Shown: positions 24,565 to 34,731, numbered from the stretch's first letter. The stretch: DNA of 64,000 nucleotides from Flavobacterium agrisoli (GCF_016522065.1 NZ_JAEHFV010000002.1:124001-188000); one strand, 5' to 3'. Numbers and translations are program-made. Notes: generated by a model not told the origin, from the letters alone.

Positions 24565-25938
24565 TTATTTTATAATATCCAAAACCAAAGAAGGATTTAA
24601 TCCTAAAATAATGTTCAAAAGAATTGAAACAATAGCCACACCGTAAATTAAAATTGGGGTTGACGTTCTTTTTTCGTTAGGTTCTTTGGTGTACATTGCT
24701 AAAATTAATTTGAAATAATAGCCCACACTAATAATTGAATTGACAATTGCTACAATAACCAAAGCCATATAACCGGCCTCGATGGTTTGATTAAACAAAA
24801 ATAATTTTGCAAAGAAACCTGAGAAAATTGGAATACCGGCCATAGATAACATCGCGGCTGTTAAGACCCCAGCCAATAGTGGATTTGTTTTTCCTAAACC
24901 GTGGAAATTGGTAATATCTTCATTGTATGGGGTATTTTTACAAACATATAAAATCACACTAAAAGCAGCGATTCCAGATAAACCGTAAGCGGTAGCGTAA
25001 TACAATAACGTTCCTCCTGAAGTTGGAATTGTCAACAAAGTCATAATCATAAATCCAGCGTGGGAGATTCCTGAGTAAGCCAACATTCGTTTTACATTGA
25101 CTTGGCGGAGTGCCATAATATTACCCACTGTCATGGAAGCCATAGAAATGATAACGATGATTAATTTGAAGTTGTCCGATAAATCGGCATTTAAAATTTG
25201 CAGTAATTTAAACAGAGTGGCAATAGCGACTACTTTTGCCAATGTACTCATTAAAGCGGTGGTTAAAGCTGGTGAACCCTCGTAAACATCGGGAGCCCAA
25301 AAATGAAAAGGAACAGCCGCTACTTTAAAAAACATTCCCACGGTTAGCAATACAATTCCGATTGGAAACCAAATAGGTAACTCAGCCGACTGCGATAATT
25401 CGCTAATGTCGATTACATCAAAACTTCCCATTGCGCCGTAAATCAAGCAAATTCCGAATAAAATAATACCCGATGCAAAAGACCCCATCAAAAAGTATTT
25501 CATACCCGCTTCGTTACTTTTAATATTCAAACGATCGCTTGCTGCTAAAATATATAAAGAAATAGACAACACTTCGATTCCTAAAAAGAACATTGCTAAA
25601 TTACCAAAGGACACCATGGCCACAGCTCCTGCCAAAAGAAAAATCTTGATCGCAACAAAGTCGGAAATTTTAGTTTGGTGGTTTTCGTAAAAGTTAAAAC
25701 TTAAGGCCACTAAAAAAATGGTCAACACGATAAACAATGCGGAAAATCCCAAAGAATATTGCGAAGTTGCAATCATGTTATTGTAATAACTTTGTGCAGT
25801 ACCCATTTCTGAAATGGTTAATCCTAAAACCCCTAACAATCCCAGAATACTCACAGGAATGATGGCTTTTCTTAAATTAACAATTTCAAATACAAGGCAT
25901 AAAACCCCTAATCCGATGATGGCAATTAATGTATTCAT
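24565..25938 (-). CDS. nuoN: NADH-quinone oxidoreductase subunit N
   Basis: A 457-residue antiporter-like membrane subunit of complex I with about 14 helices. Visible marks include the proton-channel Lys helix (GMFFKVAAVPFHFWAPDVYEG) and RMLAYSGISHAGF. It is one of three proton-pumping subunits with NuoM and NuoL. Last gene of the operon, 83 bases after nuoM, followed by a strong terminator. Confidence 0.96.
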   Translation of the reverse strand: MNTLIAIIGLGVLCLVFEIVNLRKAIIPVSILGLLGVLGLTISEMGTAQSYYNNMIATSQYSLGFSALFIVLTIFLVALSFNFYENHQTKISDFVAIKIFLLAGAVAMVSFGNLAMFFLGIEVLSISLYILAASDRLNIKSNEAGMKYFLMGSFASGIILFGICLIYGAMGSFDVIDISELSQSAELPIWFPIGIVLLTVGMFFKVAAVPFHFWAPDVYEGSPALTTALMSTLAKVVAIATLFKLLQILNADLSDNFKLIIVIISMASMTVGNIMALRQVNVKRMLAYSGISHAGFMIMTLLTIPTSGGTLLYYATAYGLSGIAAFSVILYVCKNTPYNEDITNFHGLGKTNPLLAGVLTAAMLSMAGIPIFSGFFAKLFLFNQTIEAGYMALVIVAIVNSIISVGYYFKLILAMYTKEPNEKRTSTPILIYGVAIVSILLNIILGLNPSLVLDIIK

Positions 25939-26021
25939 TTTTTCTTAAGATTTAGAAAATAGGTTTTACGTACTTTCTAATGGCTATTTTTTTACTTTTT
26001 TTTCTGTGAAATTCCCAACTA

Positions 26022-27458
26022 CTATTGGTGAATTATTTGTAAAATTGATTCTAAACTAGGTGTAATCAAATCATTAATTGGTTTTGGATACCATCCAAAA
26101 AACAATAAAATGACAATGATTGCTACTAACGAAACTCCTTCAACTGTCGTAATATCTCTAAAAACATTGCTGTTTTTTGGACCTAACATGACATTTTGAA
26201 ACATTTTCAACATATAATATGCTCCTAAAATTATGGTCGTTCCACCTAAAACGGCGTACCAAATATTAATTTGAGATAAACTGTATAAAACGGTAAACTC
26301 GCCCACAAAGTTAAATGTTGATGGCAATGCTACTGAGGCCAATACTAAAATTAAAAACATAGAAGTAAATTTTGGCGCCTGTATACGAATTCCGCCTAAA
26401 TCGGCAATATTGCGCGTTTCGTATCTTCTAAAAATAATTTCGGCAGCCAAAAACAATCCTACTACCACAAATCCGTGGGCAATCATTTGCAAAACAGCAC
26501 CACGAAAACCATCCAAATTTAAGGAATAAGCCGCTGCTGCAATTAGTCCCACGTGCGCCAATGACGAGTAGGCTAATAATTTTTTCAAATCTTTCTGATT
26601 TAAGGCGACAATAGAACCGTAAATAACACCCGCAATTCCTAAAGCAATTACAATAGGCATGTATTCTTTTGCCGCATCAGGAGCCAAAGGCAATTGCCAA
26701 CGCAATACGCTATACAATCCCATTTTTAACATGATACCCGATAAAAGCATGGTTCCTACAGTAGGTGCTTTTTGGTATACATTGGCTTGCCAAGTATGAA
26801 AAGGAATCAATGGAATTTTAATGGCATACGCTAAGAAGAAAGCACCAAAAATCCATGTTTGTTCTTCATTTGATAATTGAAGTTGGTACAAGTCCGTAAT
26901 TAAAAACGATCCTGCTTTGCTATACAAATACACAAAAGCCACTAACATAAATAAAGAACCCGCTAAGGTTACAATGAAAAATTTCACAACGGCTTTTTTG
27001 CGTTCTTCGGTATCTCCATTACCCCAAATTAAAGCAATGAAATAGATTGGTATTAAGGCTAATTCCCAGAAAATATAGTATACTAATCCATCGGCGGCCA
27101 AAAATGTTCCCACCATTGCAAAGGCCATGAACAATACTAGCGCATAAAAACTTTTGGCATTTTCGAATTTATTTTCAAAAGAAGATAAAATAATGATAGG
27201 CACTAGAGCGGTAGTTAACAACACCATTGCTAAGGCCAAACCATCGGCTTGTAGCGAAAATACAATTTGTGGTTGTGCAATCCAAGGACAGCTATAATTG
27301 ATGTTTTCGCCTAATTGAAAATGATTTAAAATAATAATTGATCCTACTAAGGCGGCCAAACTAAATAACAAAGCTACTTTTGAAGCCCATTTATTACCAA
27401 CCACAAAGGTTGAAAAAGCACCAAGCAAAAGGATAATTAATATAAGAGAAACGTTCAT
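26022..27458 (-). CDS. nuoM: NADH-quinone oxidoreductase subunit M
   Basis: A 478-residue antiporter-like subunit of complex I, about 14 helices. The conserved Glu helix (YYIFWELALIPIYFI) and the PFHTWQANVYQKAPTVGTMLL and KKLLAYSSLAHVG motifs are clear. It pumps protons in the membrane arm. It starts 13 bases after nuoL. Confidence 0.97.
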   Translation of the reverse strand: MNVSLILIILLLGAFSTFVVGNKWASKVALLFSLAALVGSIIILNHFQLGENINYSCPWIAQPQIVFSLQADGLALAMVLLTTALVPIIILSSFENKFENAKSFYALVLFMAFAMVGTFLAADGLVYYIFWELALIPIYFIALIWGNGDTEERKKAVVKFFIVTLAGSLFMLVAFVYLYSKAGSFLITDLYQLQLSNEEQTWIFGAFFLAYAIKIPLIPFHTWQANVYQKAPTVGTMLLSGIMLKMGLYSVLRWQLPLAPDAAKEYMPIVIALGIAGVIYGSIVALNQKDLKKLLAYSSLAHVGLIAAAAYSLNLDGFRGAVLQMIAHGFVVVGLFLAAEIIFRRYETRNIADLGGIRIQAPKFTSMFLILVLASVALPSTFNFVGEFTVLYSLSQINIWYAVLGGTTIILGAYYMLKMFQNVMLGPKNSNVFRDITTVEGVSLVAIIVILLFFGWYPKPINDLITPSLESILQIIHQ

Positions 27459-27471
27459 AGTTGTGGAATTA

Positions 27472-29358
27472 TTAAACTAAAAATAAATAAGAAACAATCA
27501 TACAAAGACCGATTACAAAAACAAACACATACAAACCGATGCTTCCGTTTTGAATCTTTTTTCCTTGGTATGCAATTTCTTCGACAATGGCACCAAATCC
27601 GAAGAAAACTTCTGATAAATTGGTTTCGATATTGTTTTTGAAAAACTTAGAAATCGCATTGGTTGTTTTTACAAACAGACTGTCATACAGTTCATCAATA
27701 TAATATTTATGATATAATACTTTGGTAAAACCCTCTTGCTGATCGTCTCTTGCAGGTAATTCTTTACGTTTGATGTATTTGATATAGGCAATGGTAATTC
27801 CAACAATTCCTCCTAAAACAGCCAAGGCCATTAACGAATATTCTAAAGAACCCAAATGGTGTGCTTCATGCTCCGCTTTTCCGAATAAAGGTGCTAAATA
27901 ATGATTCAGCCAACTGTTACCAGGTAAACTAATTAGACCTCCAAAGGTAGCTAAAAGACCCAAGACAATAAGTGGAAAAGTGATTAAAGCAGGGCTTTCA
28001 TGTAAATGCTGTTTTTGCTCTTCGGTACCTCTAAAATCATTAAAGAAAGTCAAAAACAATAGTCGGAACATATAAAAAGCCGTCAAAACCGAGGCTACAG
28101 AAGCCACTATCCACAATACTTTATTTTGTTGAAAAGCCACTAATAAAATTTCATCTTTTGAGAAAAATCCAGAAAACAATGGAATTCCTGAAATGGCCAG
28201 CGACGAAACTAAAAATGTAGCGAAGGTAATGGGCATTACTTTTCCCAAACCACCCATGTTTCGCATGTCTTGTTCACCATGTAACGCGTGAATTACCGAA
28301 CCAGATCCTAAGAACAAACACGCCTTAAAGAAAGCATGTGTGATTACGTGAAAAACAGCTACTTCGTAAGCTCCTAAACCAAGTGCAATGAACATGAAAC
28401 CCAATTGTGAAACGGTAGAATAGGCCAATACTTTTTTAATATCATTTTGCACCAAACCAATTGTAGCTGCAAAAATAGCCGTTGCACCACCGATTAGGGC
28501 AATAATTTGCTGCACATCGGGCGTTAAGTCGAAAACAAAATTCAAACGGGTAATCATGAAAATTCCCGCTGTTACCATTGTTGCTGCGTGAATTAAAGCC
28601 GAAACAGGCGTAGGACCTGCCATTGCATCGGGTAACCACGTGTATAATGGAATTTGAGCCGATTTTCCACAAGCTCCAATAAAAAGGCATAAGGCCGCAA
28701 TTGATAATAAAGGTAAGTTCAAGTCTGTAGCAGATGCGATTGCCGTTTTTAAGGTGGCGTAATCTAAAGTCGAAAACATCGTTCCGATAATAAAGATTCC
28801 GATTAACAAACCTAAATCACCAATACGGTTCATAATGAACGCTTTTTTGGCCGCATCGTTATACTCTTGGTTTTGGTACCAAAATCCGATTAAAAGGTAG
28901 GAACACAATCCAACACCTTCCCAACCGATGAACAACACCAATAAATTGCTTCCTAAAACCAAAGTAATCATAAAGAATACAAACAGATTTAGATAGGCGA
29001 AATATTTATGCATGTTCTCGTCATCGTGCATATAACTAATGGAATAGAGGTGAATTAACGACCCGATTCCTGTTACGAACAACAACCACAAGACCGATAA
29101 TTGATCGAGTAAAAATCCTAAATCAACTTTGAATGTACTGATTTGAATCCAATCAAAAAGGGAAATTTGAATGGGTTGCGGATTTTGATTGATTTGAAGA
29201 AAAAACATAATAGTAGCCACAAAAGATACTACTACAGCAAGTGTACCGATGCTTCCGGAAACGGTTTTCCCTAGTTTTTTCCCGAAGAAAACATTCAGTA
29301 AAAATCCCGAAAGGGGTGCTAAAACTAAGAGTAAAGCTAAGTTGGTATTCATGGCCAA
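27472..29358 (-). CDS. nuoL: NADH-quinone oxidoreductase subunit L
   Basis: A 628-residue subunit, the largest antiporter-like protein of the membrane arm. It has the GWEGVGLCSYLLIGFWY motif, PLYTWLPDAMAGPTPVSALIHAATM, and the C-terminal lateral helix region after about residue 500 ending in a final TM. Its stop is directly followed by a neighbouring gene (nuoK stop at 29359), so the junction has no spacer. Confidence 0.97.
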   Translation of the reverse strand: MAMNTNLALLLVLAPLSGFLLNVFFGKKLGKTVSGSIGTLAVVVSFVATIMFFLQINQNPQPIQISLFDWIQISTFKVDLGFLLDQLSVLWLLFVTGIGSLIHLYSISYMHDDENMHKYFAYLNLFVFFMITLVLGSNLLVLFIGWEGVGLCSYLLIGFWYQNQEYNDAAKKAFIMNRIGDLGLLIGIFIIGTMFSTLDYATLKTAIASATDLNLPLLSIAALCLFIGACGKSAQIPLYTWLPDAMAGPTPVSALIHAATMVTAGIFMITRLNFVFDLTPDVQQIIALIGGATAIFAATIGLVQNDIKKVLAYSTVSQLGFMFIALGLGAYEVAVFHVITHAFFKACLFLGSGSVIHALHGEQDMRNMGGLGKVMPITFATFLVSSLAISGIPLFSGFFSKDEILLVAFQQNKVLWIVASVASVLTAFYMFRLLFLTFFNDFRGTEEQKQHLHESPALITFPLIVLGLLATFGGLISLPGNSWLNHYLAPLFGKAEHEAHHLGSLEYSLMALAVLGGIVGITIAYIKYIKRKELPARDDQQEGFTKVLYHKYYIDELYDSLFVKTTNAISKFFKNNIETNLSEVFFGFGAIVEEIAYQGKKIQNGSIGLYVFVFVIGLCMIVSYLFLV

Positions 29359-29679
29359 TTATCCTTTTAAATTTTTTAAATTATCGATACTAATCGAACC
29401 TAAATTTCTAAATATCGAAACTAAAATTGCCAATCCTACTGCAACTTCAGCAGCCGCTACGGCCATCGAAAAGAAAACAAATACTTGTCCTTGTGCATCT
29501 TGATGATAGGTTGAAAAAGCGACAAATAATAAATTTACTGCATTCAACATAATTTCGATTGACATAAAAACAATGATGGCGTTACGACGGTACAACACTC
29601 CAAAAATGCCTACGCAAAAAAGCACAACACTTAAAAAAATGTAGTTTTCGATGCCAATATGATTTAAAACGTTTTCCAT
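29359..29679 (-). CDS. nuoK: NADH-quinone oxidoreductase subunit K
   Basis: A 106-residue, three-helix membrane subunit with conserved Glu residues in [16 protein letters not shown] and [11 protein letters not shown] that form part of the proton path. Its ATG shares one base with the nuoJ stop, so translation is coupled. Confidence 0.96.
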   Translation of the reverse strand: MENVLNHIGIENYIFLSVVLFCVGIFGVLYRRNAIIVFMSIEIMLNAVNLLFVAFSTYHQDAQGQVFVFFSMAVAAAEVAVGLAILVSIFRNLGSISIDNLKNLKG

Positions 29680-30191
29680 TATTTTTTCAATTTTTCTTTT
29701 TTAGACAATAACACCGTTCCGATCATGGCCACCAAAAGCAAAATAGACGCAAATTCAAACGGAACCATGTATTCGTTTAATAAAATTTTCCCTAAAACAT
29801 TGATGGATTGAAAGTCTTCTCCCGTGGCATCGTATTCGCCAACGATTGGTTTTGAATTGATGAAAATTGCAATTAACACCACACAAACTAGTACAAAGGA
29901 CACGATTGCTCCCAAACGAGTTATACGAGGACGGTGTACTTCGTGTCTTTCGTTAAGATTCATCAACATGATAGTAAAGAGAAACAAAATCATGATAGCT
30001 CCCGAATACACGATGATGTGAACCACGGCTAAAAATTGCGAATTCAATAAAAAGTAATGCCCTGCTATCGAAAAGAAACAGATAACTAAATAAATTGCAC
30101 TGTGAATGGGATTGCGACTAAAAATAGTTAAAAATGCGGTCAATACAGTAATGAACGCTAATACACAAAAAGTTATAAGTATTCCTGACAT
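29679..30191 (-). CDS. nuoJ: NADH-quinone oxidoreductase subunit J
   Basis: A 170-residue membrane subunit with five helices, including [18 protein letters not shown] and the [19 protein letters not shown] stretch typical of NuoJ. It shares single bases with nuoI and nuoK at both ends. Confidence 0.95.
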   Translation of the reverse strand: MSGILITFCVLAFITVLTAFLTIFSRNPIHSAIYLVICFFSIAGHYFLLNSQFLAVVHIIVYSGAIMILFLFTIMLMNLNERHEVHRPRITRLGAIVSFVLVCVVLIAIFINSKPIVGEYDATGEDFQSINVLGKILLNEYMVPFEFASILLLVAMIGTVLLSKKEKLKK

Positions 30192-30736
30192 TAATTGGCG
30201 TTTTTAAGTTGAGCATTTTTCATTGCCATTTCTAAAGGCATCACTAAACGATCTTTACCGAAAATAAAATCTTCACGATCATAATTAGAAGGCACTAATT
30301 CTTTTGAAATCGTTAAATAAATGGCGTCTTTTGGGCAAGCTTCTTCGCACAGACCACAAAAAATACAACGCAACATGTTGATTTCGTAAATAGACGCGTA
30401 TTTCTCTTCGCGGTACAAGTGTTTTTCATCAGGTTTGCGCTCTTCGGCTTTCATCGTAATAGCTTCAGCTGGGCACGATAACGCACACAATCCACAGGCA
30501 GTACAGTTTTCGCGACCTTGCTCATCGCGTTTCAACATATGTTGACCACGGTATACAACACTACGCTCCCGAACCTGTTCTGGGTAATGAATCGTTACTT
30601 TTCGTTTAAATAAATGCTGCAACGTAATCCACAATCCCTTTACTATCGCAACTAAATAAAGGCGTTCCCAAAAAGTCATCTCTTTGTTAGAGACTACTTT
30701 TTTTCTTCCCGATAATGATATCGTTTCTATACTCAT
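30191..30736 (-). CDS. nuoI: NADH-quinone oxidoreductase subunit I (two 4Fe-4S clusters)
   Basis: A 181-residue ferredoxin-type subunit. Two cluster motifs are complete: CTACGLCALSCP and CIFCGLCEEACP. They carry electrons from the NADH arm toward quinone. The N-terminal helix LYLVAIVKGLWITLQHLF packs against the membrane. A 98-base gap separates it from nuoH. Confidence 0.97.
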   Translation of the reverse strand: MSIETISLSGRKKVVSNKEMTFWERLYLVAIVKGLWITLQHLFKRKVTIHYPEQVRERSVVYRGQHMLKRDEQGRENCTACGLCALSCPAEAITMKAEERKPDEKHLYREEKYASIYEINMLRCIFCGLCEEACPKDAIYLTISKELVPSNYDREDFIFGKDRLVMPLEMAMKNAQLKNAN

Positions 30737-30834
30737 TTGTACTTTATAATTTTCAATTTGAAAGTCAATCTCAAATTTATTTTATTTTTTATTTTGAATC
30801 CCGAAATGCTCGATACTCTGTTTTAATCTCTTTT

Positions 30835-31887
30835 TTAAAATCCTAAAAAAGCAGCAATATCAGCTCTTAAAATTACAATTCCGGTAACCACAATATTGAT
30901 AATGGACAACGGAATTAAAATTTTCCAACCCAAATTCATCAATTGGTCGTAACGAAATCTTGGAATTGTCCAACGCACCCACATGTAAAAAAAGATGAAA
31001 AAGCACAGTTTTACAAACAAAGCTAACATACCTAATATATTGGCCGTATTTACTCCCACATTGTCTACCATCCATTGCATACCTGGATAATTGTATCCTC
31101 CGAAGAACAATACCGAAATAAGGGTAGCCGAGATGAACATATTCGCATATTCTGCAAATAAATAGAATCCCATTTTCATGGATGAATATTCGGTGTGATA
31201 ACCCCCGATTAATTCCGATTCACATTCAGGTAAATCGAATGGCGTACGGTTGGTTTCGGCAAAGGCACAAATTAAGAATATCAAAAACGATAATGGTTGG
31301 TAAAAAACATTCCAATTTAATCCTGCTTGTTGTGCCGCAATTTCTTTAAGAGATAAAGTACCGGTCATCATCAACAAAGCAATCATGGACAATCCCATTG
31401 CAATTTCATACGAAACCATTTGCGAAGCAGCACGAACCGCCCCCATCAAAGAGAACTTATTATTTGAAGCCCAACCCCCAATCATGATTCCGTACACCCC
31501 TACTGACACTACGCCAAAAAAGTACAACAAACCAATATTAATATCGGTTGCTTGCAAGTAAATTTCGCGTCCAAACAAATGTAAGCGATCTCCCCACGGA
31601 ATAACTGCACTGGTCATTAAAGCCGTACTCATTGCGATTCCGGGTCCTACAATAAAAAGGAATTTATTGGGTGTATTGGGAAAAAATTCCTCCTTAGAAA
31701 ATAATTTTAAACCGTCGGCTAAAGGTTGTAATAAACCACCCCATCCGGCACGGTTTGGCCCTACACGATCTTGTAAAAAGGCAGCCACTTTACGTTCAGC
31801 CCATGTAGAATACATTGCCATTAACATGGTTAAAGCAAAAACAGCTACAATTACAACACTTTTTTCAATGATAAAAGTACTTTCCAT
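30835..31887 (-). CDS. nuoH: NADH-quinone oxidoreductase subunit H
   Basis: A 350-residue membrane subunit with about eight helices that forms the quinone channel. The signature AERKVAAFLQDRVGPNRAG and the ETNRTPFDLPECESELIGGYHTEYSS-type loop (charged E-channel) are present. It begins 2 bases after the nuoG stop. Confidence 0.97.
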   Translation of the reverse strand: MESTFIIEKSVVIVAVFALTMLMAMYSTWAERKVAAFLQDRVGPNRAGWGGLLQPLADGLKLFSKEEFFPNTPNKFLFIVGPGIAMSTALMTSAVIPWGDRLHLFGREIYLQATDINIGLLYFFGVVSVGVYGIMIGGWASNNKFSLMGAVRAASQMVSYEIAMGLSMIALLMMTGTLSLKEIAAQQAGLNWNVFYQPLSFLIFLICAFAETNRTPFDLPECESELIGGYHTEYSSMKMGFYLFAEYANMFISATLISVLFFGGYNYPGMQWMVDNVGVNTANILGMLALFVKLCFFIFFYMWVRWTIPRFRYDQLMNLGWKILIPLSIINIVVTGIVILRADIAAFLGF

Positions 31888-31889
31888 TT

Positions 31890-32915
31890 TTACGATTTTT
31901 CGGTATTAATATCTAACGGAATAGCTGACATACTGATTTTTTTACGATCTTGATCTCTACCCATTAAAATGGTTTTTTCGGTCGCGATTTCTACTTTTTG
32001 CAACGGACGAATGTAGTTATTTTGGTTGATTACTGAATCTTTTTCAAATTCTCTTGGTCCTTCAATAACCCAATCCTCAACGTTTTTATGATCAAAACGG
32101 CAACTGTTGCAAATAAATTCTTCTACTTCGTGGTATTCGTCTTTTCGTCCGGTAACACGTTGAATTTCGCCTCCAAACATCCAAACGGTTGTTTTTCCAC
32201 AACATTTATCACAATCTCGGTGTGCATTGTAGGGTTTGTTAAACCAAACTCTCGATTTGAAACGGAAGGTTTTATCGGTTAAAGCTCCCACCGGACAAAC
32301 ATCAATCATATTACCCGAAAATTCGTTATCAATGGCTTTGGAAATACAGGTAGAAATATTGGCATGATCACCTCTATCTACCACACCGTGTACCCTTTTA
32401 TCGGTTAATTGATCGGCCACCTGTACACAACGTTGGCACAAAATACAACGATTCATGTGCAACTGAATGTTTGGCCCAATATTTTCTGGTTCAAACGTTC
32501 TTTTTTCTTCAATAAAACGGCTTTTGGCTTTTCCGTGTTCAAAGCTCAAATTTTGCAAGTCGCATTCACCCGCTTGATCACAAATAGGGCAATCTAATGG
32601 GTGATTAATCAGTAAGAACTCAGTAACCGCCTTACGAGCTTCGGTAACGCGATCCGAATTTTTACTATTCACTTCCATTCCATCCATGCAACCTGTTACA
32701 CAAGAAGCCATTAATTTAGGCATTGGTCTTGGGTCTGCATCGCTACCTTTTGCTACTTCAACTAAACAGCAGCGGCATTTTCCTCCACTCCCTTTTAATT
32801 TTGAATAATAACACATTGCTGGTGGTACCAAATCGCCACCAATCATACGCGCAGCCTGCAGGATTGTGGTTCCTGGCTCTACTTCTATGCTTTGACCGTC
32901 TATTGTTACTTTCAT
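31890..32915 (-). CDS. nuoG: NADH-quinone oxidoreductase subunit G, short form
   Basis: A 341-residue NuoG. The N-terminal 2Fe-2S domain (CYYSKLKGSGGKCRCCLVEV), the His-Cys cluster (HPLDCPICDQAGECDLQN) and 4Fe-4S sites (CILCQRCVQ, DVCPVGALTDK) are present. The large molybdopterin-like C-terminal domain of the E. coli protein (about 900 residues in total) is absent, and the frame ends normally. A short NuoG is, from memory, usual in Flavobacteriia, so this is not likely a truncation. Its 5' end is next to the S23 insert and its inverted repeat. Confidence 0.95.
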   Translation of the reverse strand: MKVTIDGQSIEVEPGTTILQAARMIGGDLVPPAMCYYSKLKGSGGKCRCCLVEVAKGSDADPRPMPKLMASCVTGCMDGMEVNSKNSDRVTEARKAVTEFLLINHPLDCPICDQAGECDLQNLSFEHGKAKSRFIEEKRTFEPENIGPNIQLHMNRCILCQRCVQVADQLTDKRVHGVVDRGDHANISTCISKAIDNEFSGNMIDVCPVGALTDKTFRFKSRVWFNKPYNAHRDCDKCCGKTTVWMFGGEIQRVTGRKDEYHEVEEFICNSCRFDHKNVEDWVIEGPREFEKDSVINQNNYIRPLQKVEIATEKTILMGRDQDRKKISMSAIPLDINTEKS

Positions 32916-32922
32916 TTATATT

Positions 32923-32956
32923 GTCTTAATGTCCTAATGTCGAATGTCTTAATGTC
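32923..32956. repeat. Inverted-repeat arm, left of the S23 gene
   Basis: Three overlapping copies of GTCYTAATGTC occur at 32923, 32931 and 32946 on the plus strand. Their reverse complement GACATTAAGAC occurs at 33385-33395 on the other side of the S23 gene. Confidence 0.75.
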
Positions 32957-32991
32957 ACTGGCTTCAATATTTTAGTTGGTGATTTTTGACT

Positions 32992-33366
32992 TTACGGCTT
33001 TTGACTACTTTGTAAATATTTTATAAATCCACTTATTAATTTTGAAATGTTAGAAATATCGTTAAATAGTTCTTCAAATTCATCTTTTGTTATATAATTT
33101 AAATCCAAAGCTAGATATAATTGCGATCTTACTTCTGCAGCAGATGCTTTAGCTATGTATAAAAAATAAACAAATTCCTTATCACTATTTCTTTCAAAAC
33201 CTTCAGCAATATTTGAAGAAATTGAAATTGATGCTCTTCTTATCTGTCTTACTAAATCAAAATCATTTTTGAAATTTTGTTTATCTGTTATTTCGTAAAT
33301 TCTTTTATTGAAAATTCTTGAACTTCTCCAAGAGTTAATTTCTTCAAATGAATTAAACCTTCCCAT
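32992..33366 (-). CDS. S23 family four-helix-bundle protein
   Basis: A 124-residue helical protein of the 23S rRNA intervening-sequence/bAvd family. Typical wording: WRSSRIFNKRIYEIT, QIRRASISISSNIAEGF, FLYIAKASAAEVRSQLYLA and ITKDEFEEL. It has no known role in complex I and interrupts the nuoF-nuoG junction, in the same direction. It is flanked by inverted GACATTAAGAC repeats, so it looks like an inserted element. Relatives bind nucleic acid or serve as Avd partners of retroelements; no such element is in the window. Confidence 0.9.
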   Translation of the reverse strand: MGRFNSFEEINSWRSSRIFNKRIYEITDKQNFKNDFDLVRQIRRASISISSNIAEGFERNSDKEFVYFLYIAKASAAEVRSQLYLALDLNYITKDEFEELFNDISNISKLISGFIKYLQSSQKP

Positions 33367-33395
33367 TAGGACTTTTAGACTTTTGACATTAAGAC
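33364..33395. repeat. Inverted-repeat arm, right of the S23 gene, overlapping the nuoF end
   Basis: CATTAGGAC at 33364-33372 and GACATTAAGAC at 33385-33395 mirror the arm at 32923-32956. The sequence encodes the last residues of NuoF (VLMSKV) and abuts the S23 start. Confidence 0.75.
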
Positions 33396-34730
33396 CTTAG
33401 AAAATGGCTCAGCCACAAAGTGATCTCTATTTTTAATTTTTTCTGGAAAACGAACATGGTATTCAAATTCATCTCTAAAATGACGAATGGCCGCAGCCAC
33501 TGGCCATGAAGCCGCGTCACCTAATGGGCAAATGGTATTTCCCTCAATTTTGCTTTGGATGCTCCATAATAATTCGATGTCTTCTTCTCGACCTTGACCG
33601 TTTTCAATTCGATGCAAGACTTTCTCCAACCATCCGGTTCCTTCGCGGCATGGTGTACATTGTCCGCAACTTTCGTGGTGGTAAAAACGCGCGAAATTCC
33701 ATGTATTTCGTACAATACAAGCGGTGTCGTTGTATACTATAAACCCACCAGAACCTAACATTGATCCGGTAGCAAATCCACCATCACTTAACGATTCATA
33801 CGTCATCAAACGATCTTCACCATTAGCGGTTTTGTATATCAAATCGGCAGGTAAAATAGGCACGGATGAACCTCCTGGCACTAAAGCCTTTAAAGGTCTA
33901 TTAGAGCTCATTCCTCCTAAATATTCATCCGAATTCATAAATTCGTATACACTTAAACCCAATTCAATTTCGTAAACCCCTTGGTTTTTTACATGGCCAG
34001 AAGCCGAAATTAATTTCGTTCCTGTAGAACGTCCTACTCCAATTTTAGCATATTCGTCTCCGGTATTATTCACAATCCATGGCACTGCCGAAATGGTTTC
34101 GACATTGTTAACTACCGTCGGATTAGCCCATAAACCCGAAACAGCAGGAAAAGGCGGTTTAATACGAGGATTTCCCCTTTTTCCTTCTAATGACTCGATT
34201 AAAGCCGTTTCTTCTCCACAAATGTAAGCACCAGCACCACAATGAACATGTAATTCTAAGTCGTAACCTGTACCTAAAATATTTTTACCCAACCAACCTG
34301 CAGCTTTCGCTTCGTTGATGGCTCTTTCTAAAATTTTATATACCCACATGTATTCACCACGAATGTAGATATACGATAAATTAGCACCTAAGGCAAAACT
34401 CGAAACAATCATTCCTTCAATTAATAAATGCGGAATGTATTCCATCAAATAACGATCTTTAAATGTTCCTGGTTCGGACTCATCTGCATTGCAAACCAAA
34501 TGTCTTGGTTTGCCTGATTTTTTATCAATAAAACTCCATTTCATTCCGGCCGGGAAACCCGCACCACCTCGTCCTCGAATACCTGATTTTTTTACTTCTT
34601 CCACCACTTCATCTGGCGTAAGGGTTTTTAAGGCTTTTTCGACAGAAGCATATCCTCCGTTTTGGCGGTAAACCTCGTAAGATTTGATTCCGGGAACATT
34701 GATTTTATCTAATAATATTTTTCTAGACAT
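33375..34730 (-). CDS. nuoF: NADH-quinone oxidoreductase subunit F (NADH/FMN site)
   Basis: A 451-residue subunit that binds NADH and FMN. The SGIRGRGGAGFPAG motif binds the nucleotide, and ESCGQCTPCREGTGW plus the later Cys in NTICPLGD hold cluster N3. Its last few residues fall in the repeat next to the S23 insert, so the extreme C-terminus may be altered. It starts 1 base after the nuoE stop. Confidence 0.97.
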   Translation of the reverse strand: MSRKILLDKINVPGIKSYEVYRQNGGYASVEKALKTLTPDEVVEEVKKSGIRGRGGAGFPAGMKWSFIDKKSGKPRHLVCNADESEPGTFKDRYLMEYIPHLLIEGMIVSSFALGANLSYIYIRGEYMWVYKILERAINEAKAAGWLGKNILGTGYDLELHVHCGAGAYICGEETALIESLEGKRGNPRIKPPFPAVSGLWANPTVVNNVETISAVPWIVNNTGDEYAKIGVGRSTGTKLISASGHVKNQGVYEIELGLSVYEFMNSDEYLGGMSSNRPLKALVPGGSSVPILPADLIYKTANGEDRLMTYESLSDGGFATGSMLGSGGFIVYNDTACIVRNTWNFARFYHHESCGQCTPCREGTGWLEKVLHRIENGQGREEDIELLWSIQSKIEGNTICPLGDAASWPVAAAIRHFRDEFEYHVRFPEKIKNRDHFVAEPFSKVLMSKV

Positions 34731-34731
34731 C

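Noticed and set aside
31890..32915. Frameshifted or truncated nuoG
   Set aside because: The frame ends normally 2 bases before nuoH and no leftover of the C-terminal domain is seen; the short form appears native.
32992..33366. Accessory (Avd) gene of a diversity-generating retroelement
   Set aside because: No reverse transcriptase or template/variable repeat pair is seen in the window.
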